DNA from: Sabellastarte sp. h YS-2021
Lineage: Eukaryota > Annelida > Polychaeta > Sabellida > Sabellidae
DNA: 64,000 nt
Direction: 5' to 3'
NCBI GenBank assembly: GCA_964017235.1
Contig: OZ024934.1
Location: 89,122,706 to 89,186,705 of the forward strand
Each line of letters begins with the position of its first letter. Positions within the stretch are counted from its first letter, which is position 1. The notes beneath the pieces were generated by a model. The model saw only the letters and a list, made by a program, of their open reading frames with translations. It searched no databases and was not told the DNA's origin. The position numbers and the translations under genes are program-made. Positions 10,632 through 21,129 of the stretch are shown here, in pieces.

Positions 10632-13608
10632 ATTCTAATTCTAATTCTAATAGCACTTTTATAGCGCTTAATCTCCGTCAAAAGACAGACTCTAAGGCGC
10701 ATCACACAAAAACATTGTTCAATATTCAAAAACCAGAGACATTGCAGGGGTCAGCACCGCGGAGAAAGCAGAAAGGAGATTGGAAATTTAGGGTGGGTAT
10801 GCTTTTCCAAAGAGGTATGACTTCAACTTTGACCTGAAAGAGGCAAGTGAGTTTGCAGAGCGGACCTCATCAGGAAGGTCATTCCAAATCATAGGTGCGT
10901 CATACGCAAAACTGAGTCCAAAATGTTTTCGAGACTTGAAAATTGAACCAAAGTGGGGAACCTCAAGAAATATGCCATCAGATTGACTTCGACGAGTGTT
11001 ATATGCACTATGTCTGGGAATGAGGAAGGGTTCAAAGTATTTGGGGTTACCACTGTGTAGGAACTTATATACCAGCATGGCAGTCTTAAAGATAGTACGG
11101 TACTTAATTGGCAACCAATGTAGTGCTTTTCTAACTGGAGTGATGTGTGAGTACTTGGTGGTGTTGGCAACAATTCTGGCAAGGCTATTCTGAACACATT
11201 GAAGTTTGCGCAGATCTAGAGCTGAGAGACCTCTGAACAGAGAGTTACAGTAATCTAGTCGACTTTCGACCAGAGCATTGGCAGCCATAAGAGTAGCTTC
11301 ATGTGTCAGATGTCCTCGGAGTCGCTTAAGATCCCGGACATGAGCAAAACAAGCCTTGCAGACCTTCCTAACATGGCAAGAGAATGAGAAATCAGAATCA
11401 AACCAGACACCAAGGTTCCTAACTGCATCTGTTGGTGATATGAGATTACCAAGTATATTGACCGGGAAGGACTGATTAAGTTTTTCGCGCTGAGACTTTG
11501 AGCCAAACACAATGAATTCGGTCTTATCTGGATTTAGCTTGAGCTTATTTGTAGAGAGCCATCTCTTTACGTCTTCAAGGCAGTGTGACAGCTTATCAAG
11601 GGCAGAGGCAACATTTTTATGTGTGAGGTGTACATACAATTGTGTGTCATCAGCGTAGAACTGGAAACTAATACCAGGATGATTCTGTATGACTTTACTC
11701 AGTGGAGTAGTATAGAGTGAAAAAAGGATTGGCCCCAGGACAGAGCCTTGAGGCACACCATACAATAACTTTTTGGCATCAGATAAAATTGACCCAATCT
11801 TAATGCACTGAACACGGTCTGAGAGATAAGACTTAAACCAATCGAGGACAACCCCGCTCACACCAAACCAGGAGCTAAGAGAATTAAGTAGCGTATCATG
11901 ATCAATAGTATCAAACGCTGCTGATTGATCCAAGAGAACGACAGCAGTAGCCTCACCTTTAGCAAAAGCCAAATGAACATCATTCTTAATTGAAAGCAAT
12001 GCAGATTCAGTTGAGTGACCTAGTTTGTAGGCAGATTGCCTGACATTCTCAAGTCCGTTCAAACTAACATGGTCATTCAACTGAGAAGCAACAACACGTT
12101 CAACCAGTTTGGATATGAAGCCCAACCCAGAAACAGGTCTGTAGTTTTTTAAGTCATTGGGTGGTAGTGATGACTTTTTAATCAATGGGGTTACAATAGC
12201 CTTCTTGAACTCATCAGGTACAACACCTTCTGACAACGAGCAGTTAACAAGCCTGGTGATAGAGGGCAGTAAAATATCAATACATTCCTTAACAAGAAAT
12301 GTAGGCCATGGGTCTAACAAACAAGATTTAGTGGGTGACTTCATGATAATTTTTCTAATTTCCTCTTGAGAAACTTGTTTAAAGCAGCTGAAATTGGGTA
12401 CATCAGGTGGAGGAGGCAGAGTGAATGAGTCACTAGAGGAAAATGAGTTTCTGATTTTATCTATTTTGTCACTGAAGAAAGTGACAAACCGGTCAGCAAG
12501 ACCTTTCTTAGATTCATGAGAAGGGAGTACTGCTTCAGAACTAGAGTGCAGTGCGGAACGCAAGACCTGCCATAGCTTCTTGGAGTCATTGGTATTTTCT
12601 CTGACCAGGTTTCTGAAGTAATTTGCCTTATCTTTGTTGACCAGTGAATTGCAGCGACCAATCTGTCTTCGAAGTCTAGCTCGATTATAGGCAGATTTAT
12701 CTTTATGCCAGATTCGTTCCAGCTGTCGCCTGATGGTTTTTGCCAGCCTGTATGTGTCAGATAGCCAACCAGTAGCTTGCTTAGTAAAAGTGCAAGTAAC
12801 CAATGGTGCATGCTTGTCGAGCAATTTGCTCAAATCATCTAAGTATTGTTCACACAAACCACTGACTGTATCACCAGGGCATTTTACGAATGCGCTATTT
12901 CCCAAATCCTTACGGAAACTGTCCATGTCAATTTTATGATACCTCCTGAAGGTGACAACTTTTGCCTTATGTGAAGGAGGATTAACTGAGTCAAGCTGAG
13001 CAAGGACAAGAGCATGATCTGAAATAAATTCAGCAACTCGTACATTAGAGATGGCACTGGCATCAGTAGGAGTGAGAACAAGGTCTAGGATATGACCATG
13101 TAGATGGGTAGCCGTTTGAACATTTTGTGTTATATTGCATGATTCTAAGCAGTTCTGGAATTTGATACTATCATTTGAAGAAGTATCCACATGAATATTG
13201 AAATCCCCACAAATTAGGAAAGAGGGAGAAACAGAGGATAAATATTCCAAAAGATTGAGAAATTGGTCCAGGAAACTTTCAGAGCATGAGCCAGGTGGAC
13301 GATAAACACAAGTCAACACAAGCTGTTGAGCCGCCGACCCAATTGCAATGCTAACATTTTCAAAGGAACTGAAAGTAGGTGTATCCACAGATCTAAACTG
13401 TATAGCTTTGTTGATAAAAAATCCGACACCACCACCACGGCCATGAATACGGGGTTTGTGGCAGAATTTGAAGCCTGTCGGGGTGATGGAATGTAGAAGG
13501 CTGTCCGTTTCCCCTGGCGAATATGTGTTTCAGTGACAGCAAGAATGTCGACAGAATGTACTGTTACAGCATCATCGATGCAGGGTCCCTTGTTTCTTAC
13601 AGATCTAC
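10632..13608 (-). mobile_element. L2/CR1-like non-LTR retrotransposon, 5'-truncated, nested in DIRS copy A
   Basis: The 3' end on the - strand is a short array of ATTAGA-type hexamers (10632-10652), as in 3' ends of L2/CR1 elements. The element interrupts the right inverted repeat of DIRS copy A. In copy B the flanks GGAGGTTTAAGTGGTA (53417) and the CTATTTTTCTTGGACG block (53481) are joined by about 50 bp only. The 5' boundary near 13608 is approximate and no target duplication was resolved. Confidence 0.8.
10788..13529 (-). CDS. LINE endonuclease (C-terminal part) and reverse transcriptase
   Basis: One uninterrupted frame of 913 codons. It opens inside an apurinic-endonuclease-like domain (GGGVGFFINKA, then LICGDFNIH and SDHALVLAQL, the last a typical SDH motif). 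The reverse transcriptase follows: NYRPVSGLGFISKLVERVV, AFDTIDHDTLL (first catalytic Asp), YGVPQGSVLGPILFSLYTTP and FQFYADDTQLY (the YADD active site). The C-terminus is the usual L2/CR1 tail ending LKSYLFGKAYPP. In-frame TGA at 13530-13532 and a frameshift separate it from further endonuclease sequence (VDILAVTETH, about 13540-13560), so the true start is lost. The intact RT suggests a fairly recent insertion. The protein would nick target DNA and prime reverse transcription of its own RNA. Confidence 0.88.
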   Translation of the reverse strand, partial: NTYSPGETDSLLHSITPTGFKFCHKPRIHGRGGGVGFFINKAIQFRSVDTPTFSSFENVSIAIGSAAQQLVLTCVYRPPGSCSESFLDQFLNLLEYLSSVSPSFLICGDFNIHVDTSSNDSIKFQNCLESCNITQNVQTATHLHGHILDLVLTPTDASAISNVRVAEFISDHALVLAQLDSVNPPSHKAKVVTFRRYHKIDMDSFRKDLGNSAFVKCPGDTVSGLCEQYLDDLSKLLDKHAPLVTCTFTKQATGWLSDTYRLAKTIRRQLERIWHKDKSAYNRARLRRQIGRCNSLVNKDKANYFRNLVRENTNDSKKLWQVLRSALHSSSEAVLPSHESKKGLADRFVTFFSDKIDKIRNSFSSSDSFTLPPPPDVPNFSCFKQVSQEEIRKIIMKSPTKSCLLDPWPTFLVKECIDILLPSITRLVNCSLSEGVVPDEFKKAIVTPLIKKSSLPPNDLKNYRPVSGLGFISKLVERVVASQLNDHVSLNGLENVRQSAYKLGHSTESALLSIKNDVHLAFAKGEATAVVLLDQSAAFDTIDHDTLLNSLSSWFGVSGVVLDWFKSYLSDRVQCIKIGSILSDAKKLLYGVPQGSVLGPILFSLYTTPLSKVIQNHPGISFQFYADDTQLYVHLTHKNVASALDKLSHCLEDVKRWLSTNKLKLNPDKTEFIVFGSKSQREKLNQSFPVNILGNLISPTDAVRNLGVWFDSDFSFSCHVRKVCKACFAHVRDLKRLRGHLTHEATLMAANALVESRLDYCNSLFRGLSALDLRKLQCVQNSLARIVANTTKYSHITPVRKALHWLPIKYRTIFKTAMLVYKFLHSGNPKYFEPFLIPRHSAYNTRRSQSDGIFLEVPHFGSIFKSRKHFGLSFAYDAPMIWNDLPDEVRSANSLASFRSKLKSYLFGKAYPP

Positions 13609-13744
13609 CACTGGCCCAATACTAAATGTGTATTTTTCTTGGACGTTGGCCAATGCCTGCCTGCGGCCTCCCGAGATGGCATTCAGTTCCACATGGTGAG
13701 CTTATAGCTTTTAAAAGCTACATTTAAGTAATTAAAATTTTCAA
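13609..13744 (+). repeat. Right inverted terminal repeat of DIRS copy A (partial)
   Basis: TTTTTCTTGGACGTTGGCC and CATTCAGTTCCACATGGTGAGC are complementary to the left end at 2925-2985. The outer part is removed by the LINE insertion. Confidence 0.75.
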
Positions 13745-14029
13745 ATTTATACCAAAAATACGATGAAGCTTAACATGTGTACATAATATTCAAATATATT
13801 TGGGACATCTAAAAGGTAAATGGCAAGAGAGACATGCATGTACACCGTATTGACATACACTATTATAAATAAAGTCATAGCATTCTTCTCATGTATTTTA
13901 ATCAGATATTAACCATACTCCTGTTAGTCTTTATTGTTAATATAGCATCAACTTTAACTGAACCACTGATGTTTATATATGCCTTTCACAGCATAATCTT
14001 AAACATCTAGTTCTGGACACACAAGAATT

Positions 14030-14450
14030 TAGTGATGGGAATCGCCTCCAAATTGCATGGTCGATTAATCGTCCATTTTTCTGAGCGATGATCGAGCCAT
14101 AATCGAACCAATGTAGGCTATAGCAGGAAACACATTCCGGGATGAAGTATATGTCGATGCGGTAGGAATAACGTTGTTTCGACGTTTAGAATCTACCGAA
14201 AACACTCACTTCCGGTAAATATGGCGGCAGATATAAACAAACAAAAACTTCGTGACAAATCTGTTAAATTATTGAGAAAAAAGCCTAAAATATTTGTAAA
14301 TAAAGCGTGGATGTGTAGAAACATCACTATATATTATGAAATCTTCAAGAAGAATGATGAATCGATGTACACTTCTTCCGGATCGATCATCGCTACTACA
14401 GTGAATTTCAACCAACCATTCGATGTCTGTAGACAATCGTTCCACCACTA
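14030..14450 (+). mobile_element. hAT-type MITE, 421 bp, perfect 8-bp target duplication
   Basis: Ends are TAGTGATGGGAA and TTCCACCACTA. The target duplication CAAGAATT is at 14022-14029 and 14451-14458. It contains CACTTCCGGTAAATATGGCGGCAG and shares an internal sequence (TCATGACAAATCTGT-like, GCCTAAAA) with the elements at 14658 and 18755. The 92-codon ORF starting inside it is not a gene. Confidence 0.88.
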
Positions 14451-14657
14451 CAAGAATTATATCTTATTTCTAAGGAACATAATTTCCGTGGATCCCTAAA
14501 TGATGTTTATGTAAAGAAATGCTGTAAATCAAATTGTTGTATTTTTTTTTTCTTATCATTACACTGTTAGCAATCATGAAAATGTTGGACACGAGAGAAA
14601 AACGTCTAAATCCCTGTCATTTTGACCTCCTGGGAATATTTGAAATACACTTGCTAG

Positions 14658-15044
14658 TAGTGTTGGGACTCGCCTCCAACTTTCAGGGTCGATCATTCGT
14701 CCATTTTTCCGACCGATAATCGACCCCCCAATCGATTATTTTACTCCATTGTTGGTCACTAATTAAGAAACACTTGCCGGGATAAAGTATAGGTCAGTCC
14801 GCTAAGAATAACTGTGTTCCAACTTCCTGTAAATATGGCAGTAGATTATAAATAATGTCGAATTTCATGACAAATCTGTCAATTTATAAAGCAATAATGC
14901 CTAAAAAATTTTTTAAATATGTGGATATTGAAGTACATTATTAATAAGCTGAAAATTTGATTATTAGAAAACGACAATGACCAACCGTCTTTCTACACTG
15001 TCACCGACGAATAATCGACCATTCGTCTAATTGTCCCAACACTA
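14658..15044 (+). mobile_element. hAT-type MITE, 387 bp
   Basis: Ends are TAGTGTTGGGAC and GTCCCAACACTA, perfect inverted repeats of 12 bp. The presumed target duplication is CTTGCTAG/CTTGCCAC (6 of 8 identical). Same family as 14030-14450. Confidence 0.85.
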
Positions 15045-15239
15045 CTTGCCACCACTGTAAGCAGTGGACCCGTTAATTTTAGCATCCAGATATAAATCAT
15101 GAAGCATATAAGTGGGTGCTGTACTAGCTATATCCATGGACACTGATAATATTTGATATATATTCCTGGGTTCAGAGTATTGGATGAATAAAATAAGTGC
15201 CATCCACAGAAGACCTTGGTTACAATTTCTGGCGTTATT

Positions 15240-16966
15240 GTATCCACCGGATAGCATCCGGTGGATACTATGGGTTTCACTTCGTTATGCTAACGCCGCC
15301 ACCGCCGAAGTGTGTAAAGAGATTTCACCGTTACCCCTCTAACGAAAAAAATATTATAGCTAGCCTTCTCAAATTTCGCAGAATATATTCATAACCATAA
15401 AATCTTGCCTGGGAATATTCTTGGCCTCATTTTGAAAAACAAGATGGCCGCCAGGGACATTTTTTCGACTTTAAGCAAGGACTTTTGTTGGCCCTCTAGA
15501 GCAAATGGTATTATAGGTAGAGATCTCAAATTAGCAGGATATGTTCCCCATTACAAAATCTTGACTGGAAATATTTTTGGCCTCATTTTGAAAAACAAGA
15601 TGGCTGCCATGGGGGTTTCTTTGTCAGTCATGAAAAGTGCTTACGTCTCCCTTGTTATTGGTGCTAGAGGTTTGGGCAGATTTGACCTTGGACCCCTCCT
15701 TCAAGGTCACAACGAGGATAGCCAAACTTAAAAGTGCTTATAACTCACTTATTATTGGTCCTAGAGGTTTGGGATGGTAAGTCAACCTATAGGAAATCAT
15801 GGGCTGGGAATCTTTTGGTGTGATCGGATTTGACCTTGGGCTCCTCCTTCAAGGTCAAACAAGGATAGCCAAACCTAAAGGTCCTTGTAACTCGCTTATT
15901 ATTGGTCCCAGAGGTTTGGGATGGTAAACCAACCTATAGGAAATCATGGGCTGGGAATCTTTTGGTGTGGTCGGATTTAACCTTGGGCTCCTCCTTCAAG
16001 ATCAAACGAGGCTACCCAAACGTAAAAGTGCTTATAACTCACTTATTATTGGTTATACAGGTTTGGGATGGTAAACCAACCTATAGGAAATCATGGGCTA
16101 GGAATTTTTTTTATGTGGTCAGATTTGACCTTGGACCCCTCCTACAAGGTCAAATGAGGATAGTCAAACTTAAAAGTGCTTATAACTCGCTTATTATTGG
16201 TCCTAGAGGTTTGGGATGGTAAACCAACCGATAGGAAATCATGGGCTTGGAATCTTTTGGTGTGGTCGGATTTAACCTTGGGCTCCTCCTTCAAGGTCAA
16301 ACGAGGATAGCCAGATCTAAAAGTGCTTATAACTCAATTATTATTGATCCTAAAGGTTTGCAATGTGAAACCAACGTATAGGAAATCATGGGCTTGGAAT
16401 CTTTTGATATGGTTAGATTTGACCTTGGGCTCCTTCAAGATCAAACGAGGGTAACCAAACTTAAAAGTGCTTATAACTCGCTTATTATTGGTCATACAGG
16501 TTTGGGATGGTAAACCAACCTCTAGGAAATCATGGGCTGGGAATTTTTTTATGTGGTCAGATTTGACCTTGGCCCCTTCCTTCAAGGTCAAACGAGGATA
16601 GCCAAACTGAAAAATGCTTATAACTCACTTATTATTGGTCCTAGAGGTTTGGGATGGTAAACCAACCAATAGGAAATCATGGGCTGGGAATGTTTTTGAT
16701 GTAGTCCGATTTGACCTTGGACCCCTCCTTCAGGGTCAAACGGGGATAGCCAAAATTAAAAGTGCTTATAACTCACATTTATTCGTGTTCCTAGAGGTTT
16801 GCAATGTCACACCAACCTATAGGAAATCATGGACTAAGAATCTTTTGATGTGATCAGATTTCACCTTGGGCTCCTCCTTCAAGGTTAAGCGATGGTTGAT
16901 TGGCTTTGGTGAGTTTTGTTTCTGGTGGATACAATTTGCATCGGTTCTCCGATGCACTAGGTCTAG
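15240..16966 (+). mobile_element. Helentron-like element, family A, copy 1
   Basis: The 5' end is an imperfect palindrome (GTATCCACCGG...CCGGTGGATAC, 15240-15268). A head of about 400 bp contains two copies of a block with AAAACAAGATGG. About nine 147-bp tandem units follow (15640-16880). The tail has GGTGGATAC, complementary to the 5' end, then the hairpin GCATCGGTTCTCCGATGC (16938-16955) and terminal ACTAGGTCTAG ending at 16966. Both flanks supply T at the junction. The 11-nt gap between hairpin and CTAG is as in Helitrons; insertion between T residues fits the Helentron subgroup. There is no Rep/helicase ORF, so it is non-autonomous. Confidence 0.78.
15640..16880. repeat. 147-bp tandem array in family A element, copy 1
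   Basis: GAGGTTTGGGATGG recurs at 15764, 15911 and so on, every 147 bp. Each unit contains TTTGACCTTGG and CTTCAAGGTCAAA as an inverted pair, then AAAAGTGCTTATAACTCGCT and TATAGGAAATCATGGGCTGG. Since 147 is divisible by 3, the array gives periodic chance ORFs on both strands. Confidence 0.9.
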
Positions 16967-17933
16967 TTTTGTGTAGATTTTACAAGTACATGCCTGCCAC
17001 AGATGTTTCGTTAAATACCATTCTGGGCTGATCGAAAGAACAGATCAAAAGTTGTCCTTTTTTCATACAAATTTGACCTTATGTTCACTGATCAATGTTT
17101 GTGAATACCAGATCCAATTCACCTTAAGATCTTTAATATTGGAGTTTAAAATTAATTGTTGTACAGCCAATATGTTTGAAATAAAAATTTTGTCAAAGTG
17201 TTTTAGAAAGAAACAATGCTTTTCTTAGTAACACATTTTAATCTGTTGTAGTTCATTAACATTTTCAGTAACCATTTGTTATGTGCATCAAAATCTTGTT
17301 TGTAAATGTGTTTGTGAGGCTTTCCAGTTTTGCTCCTCTAAAAACACCTTCAGGGATACTCATTGCTAGAATAATTCCTTTTTTTTCCACAGCTTTTATT
17401 TGATTTTTTTTTCCAGTAGAGGTTTAAAATAGCAAAAAAAATTAATTTTTCCTTTGATTCTTAAAGTTATTTCTTAGTTTTTAATTGCTTATATAAATGA
17501 CTGAATATTGACCTGTCACTGTTAATAAATGCTTCACTTTTAAATTGCTGTCTATTATGTTTGGCATGTCACATTTTTTATTATGTCCTGGTCTCACTGA
17601 CATAAATGTCTATCTGTTTTATCTCTATATAGACCAATACATTTCGTCAGAGAGGTTTTATGTTACAGAGCCTCTGTTAGGATATTGTGATTTTTACTTT
17701 AGCATACATACAAGATCATAATCTGTAGAAGGTCTTATGGGCAAAACTTATTATGTTGTGATAACCAGAATGTATCAATAACGAGATGATTTGTTGATTA
17801 CTGCATTACATGGTGCTGACCACATTATTGTCTAGTAATCCCCATATCATCGGGTGGTCACAACTAAACAAATCATGAGCAAAAAGTCATGTGGTGACCA
17901 CGACTAATTTTGTAATGATCACCAGATATGACC
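16967..17933. other. No recognisable feature
   Basis: AT-rich intronic sequence with short poly-T runs. No ORF above 60 codons and no repeat related to others in the window was noticed. Confidence 0.5.
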
Positions 17934-18430
17934 TGATCACACATCACCTGGTGAGCATAATTGTCACCACCAATTTACATGCAACTCGTGACCACGGCAT
18001 CTCGTGACCAACAACTCGTACCCACAACTTGTACACAAAAATTTTATAAGAATAAACATTATTTCTGCTTGAATATCAAATACCTGTACATGCAGCTCAT
18101 AATAGTTATGAAGAAATATGAGATCACCCAATTACATGGGATTTTCTAACAATATATTATATTTAATCAATAAAAATGATCAGTGAGTATTTTATGTAAG
18201 GACGTCTGTTCAGTTAGAGATCATATACTTCAAATTCTCGTACTTCTGTGGGGGTTTACTAGCCATATTATGAAATAAAATATGCAAATTAGAAATGTGA
18301 GGTCATGGAATTTCGTGGAGTTTCCTGCAATATTTAAAAATAATCTTTGGAGTGAGTTGTGGGTACGAGTTGTTGGTCACGAGCTGCCGTGGTCATGATG
18401 CTCGTATGCCTCACCACCAGGTGATTTGGT
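17934..18430. mobile_element. Foldback / MITE with long inverted arms
   Basis: The left arm 17985-18029 (CTCGTGACCACGGCA through CCCACAACTT) pairs with the right arm 18354-18399 (GAGTTGTGGGTACGAG through CTGCCGTGGTCATGA) with few mismatches. An outer pair, ATCACCTGGTGAG/CACCACCAGGTGAT, extends it. The loop of about 320 bp is AT-rich and non-coding. No target duplication resolved. Confidence 0.7.
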
Positions 18431-18754
18431 GGTCATAAATAAATAAGTAGCAATAACTGTGACTTCATCAGAAAGACAACACAGGGTATCCACTAAAATG
18501 TAGAGATCTGAATTTGGGTAATCATGTTTTAGTTGGTACCAACTCGACTTATCTGTAATAATAAGGAAAATAAGTTAAAAGCTATTACTGGTATAGTAAC
18601 CTTACTGTATACTAAGGTCTTTGGTAGTTATTTTATTGATTTAAACTACTTTTTAATATTTTTTCAGTTAACTGCTTCACTACTTTGTACTCGATTTCTC
18701 AAAGAATTTGAACTATTTTCGGTTAGCCTGTCACACAGCCTTGTTGAAAACCAC

Positions 18755-19189
18755 TAGTGCTGGGAATTGCATCTCAACGTTTATGCTGGATTATTTGTCA
18801 ATTTTTCTGACTGATAATCGAGCCATAATCGACTTTTTTACTCCATTGTTGGTCATTAAATTATGAAACACTTTCCAGGATGAAGTATATATCAATCTGG
18901 TAAAAATAATGATGTTATCTGCGTTTCCAACATTTAGAATCTACCAAAAGTACCCACTTCCTGTTAATATGGCCGTAAGTATAAATAAACCCAAAATTCA
19001 TGACACTTTTGTCAATTTATTAAAGAAAACGGCTAAAAATATTTTTTTAAAAGTTGTCGATATTCAGAGACATAAGGAAAGGTAAGATTTAAGCTGAATA
19101 ATCAATTACTAGAATTTGTCAGTGACCGACCGCAATTATACCCTGACATTGACGATTAATTTAGCGCACTTCTAATTGTCTACCCACTA
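18755..19189 (+). mobile_element. hAT-type MITE, 435 bp
   Basis: Ends are TAGTGCTGGGAATT and AATTGTCTACCCACTA. Flanks AAAACCAC (18747-18754) and ATAACCAC (19190-19197) are a 7-of-8 target duplication. The internal sequence matches 14030-14450 and 14658-15044 (TACTCCATTGTTGGTCA, CACTTCCTGTTAATATGGC). Confidence 0.85.
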
Positions 19190-19614
19190 ATAACCACATC
19201 ATGTGGTAATGATGTAAAGTGTAAACTTGTAATCCACTTTTTGTTGTAGATGTTACTAGATCCACAAACCCTTTCTTAAAAACGACATAATAATAGGCTT
19301 TCTAATGGCTGGCATTTCATGAAAGTAATATCAAACACATAAATTTGATAAAAACAATCTCGCATATTTACTTTATATATATATATATATATATTTGAAG
19401 TGATGTTAATATGAGGATGTCTGGTAAAGACATTTCCTGCTATAATGTATGGATGATGTACGACTCCAGTGAAGTTTTATTATATTATTGACACATGAAA
19501 TACTGGATTTCATTCATTTTTAAAGACCCTGAAACAAATCCTATTTTTAGAGACGATCCTACAACTGTCTGTTGGTGTTCACAAATTGCCAGATTGGTTA
19601 AAAATGTATAGAGT

Positions 19615-19831
19615 AAGAAATCTAAAATTCGCCAGGAATCTAAAATTCGCCACCTCTAAAATCTTAGTTAATTTTATGAAGAAAATGATGTTTTTGTCTC
19701 ACAATTGGTATTTTTCAGTTCAAAAAGCCTTAATTTACTATACATTCAACAAATGTCACCACAATTCATTTATTTTATTAGTATTTTCACATGTGGCGAA
19801 TTTCAGATATGTGGCGAATTTTAGATTTCTT
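19615..19831. mobile_element. Short TIR element (AAGAAATCTAAAATTCGCCA), copy 1
   Basis: About 217 bp bounded by AAGAAATCTAAAATTCGCCA and its complement TGGCGAATTTTAGATTTCTT, each with an extra internal copy of the GGCGAATTTTAGAT motif. An inverted copy lies at 42028-42244. The target site may be TA but is not clear from two copies. Confidence 0.75.
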
Positions 19832-19846
19832 ATTCTACATCAAATA

Positions 19847-20224
19847 TAGTGGTGGCATCGTTTACAGAAATCAAAACCGGTTACCGGGGCTTTGAAACGA
19901 AATGAAATCCGGTATTTTGTATGCTTGTTCTGTGCATTGAAAATATTATTTGCTGGCGTACATGAGCGAGACCTTGTAAATGGAAGTGGCTTTCGCGAGA
20001 TGTTTTTATGTATGCAAAAATGATTTTTCCTCAATATAAGGTTAAAATGTGACATATTTTATAAAATATATATATTTTTTGTCGTTTTGATGAAGTATCA
20101 GCCATTAGAAAGCCTAAAATAATAACGTCTTCAAAAACCGCTTCCCAAATATTCTTTGCGGATTTCGTTTTTTCTACCAAAACGAAACAATATTCCGCAT
20201 ACCGGTAAACCGTTAACAACACTT
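19847..20224. mobile_element. hAT-type MITE, 378 bp, perfect 8-bp target duplication
   Basis: Flanked by ATCAAATA at 19839-19846 and 20225-20232. Ends are TAGTGGTGGCATCG and CGTTAACAACACTT. Internal words AACCGGTTACCGG and ACCAAAACGAAACAATATTCC recur in a decayed relative at 40080-40468. Confidence 0.82.
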
Positions 20225-20369
20225 ATCAAATACAATGTCCTAACACGGGCTCTGTAGGGTGTATGGACAAAAATTGTTTCCAATATCCTGGTTAAAATAT
20301 CTGCTATCATTTAAAAATAAAGTCTCAGAATTACTGGCCGTACATACAGTTTTTCCCATAGAAATAAAC

Positions 20370-20738
20370 TAGGGCAGGGTCGTTAACACTGGTATCTCGG
20401 TATCGAAACCAATTCACTTGAACACCGTGACGACACTATACTACCGGGTTACCAGATGTCAGTATATAATACTGTGAGAAAACTTAAAATATTGGAAACA
20501 AACCTCAAATCTGAAGAAACTATTAACTTTTATTTCATATTTGTTTATATTTTGCACTTCTATAGCAGTTTCTTTTAGAAGAACTACCACATTTTGTTTT
20601 CATGAATTTTACTTCCTGTTAGTGGGCCTATTTGATTGAGGATGTGGTAGAACGCAATTTTTATCATTAGCCCAAAATCTGTACGGTTTCATACTGGCGG
20701 GATACTGAAATGGAAAATCTACAACCGACCCTACCCTA
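20370..20738. mobile_element. hAT-type MITE, 369 bp, perfect 8-bp target duplication
   Basis: Target duplication AAATAAAC at 20362-20369 and 20739-20746. Ends are TAGGGCAGGGTCG and CGACCCTACCCTA. A diverged relative lies around 39530-39830 (AAATCTGAAGAAA, CTTCCTGTTAGTGG-like, GGATACTGAAATGG-like words). Confidence 0.82.
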
Positions 20739-21129
20739 AAATAAACAGACTGAAATCAAATCTCAGGAGTGATATTAATGTTGTAAAAGTGAGACCGGGG
20801 CGTGAGTGTTGATTCTTTTCAATTGTGTCTCTGGTGATAATACTGTAGTTTATCTGTGTATGTTTGTGTATTCAGAAGACTTCTCCATTTCCCTCTGGGT
20901 TTAACCCCAAGAGAACCCTGATGGTAAAGCTGCATAGGTAGCCTTTCTCTTGTATCTGTTTAGTTAACACTGTGCTCTTAGTTAACACTCCATTCTCCTT
21001 ACCTGCATGCAGCACTACCCAGTTAAGCTGAAGCCCAGATTATGGCGAGGGGAAATAGGAATGTTATATACCAAAAATACTCTACTTTAAATCACATTCA
21101 ACATTTTGTTGAAAGTTATCGATATTTTT
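20739..21129. other. No recognisable feature
   Basis: Unique-looking intronic sequence between a hAT MITE and the next Helentron-like element. No ORF and no repeat seen. Confidence 0.4.

Larger units (their letters stand above)
2907..13744 (+). mobile_element. DIRS-like retrotransposon, copy A (decayed, multiply interrupted)
   Basis: The left end (TTTTATTGCACTACAATAGC, then CTTACCATG) and the right end (CATTCAGTTCCACATGG to TTTTCAA) are inverted repeats of each other. An internal complementary region at 10455-10543 joins the complement of both ends, a DIRS hallmark. Order on the + strand: gag-like remnants, RT, RNase H, methyltransferase-like segment, tyrosine recombinase, internal complementary region, right end. 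All frames are broken. Insertions at 4352-4726, 6454-6685, 7511-7617, 9033-10174 and 10632-13608 explain most of the 10.8-kb length against 6.1 kb for related copy B (47503-53580). Confidence 0.85.

Noticed and set aside
14221..14499. 92-codon ORF starting at an ATGG context
   Set aside because: It lies almost entirely within the hAT MITE 14030-14450, runs out past its end, and the related copies at 14658 and 18755 do not keep the frame.
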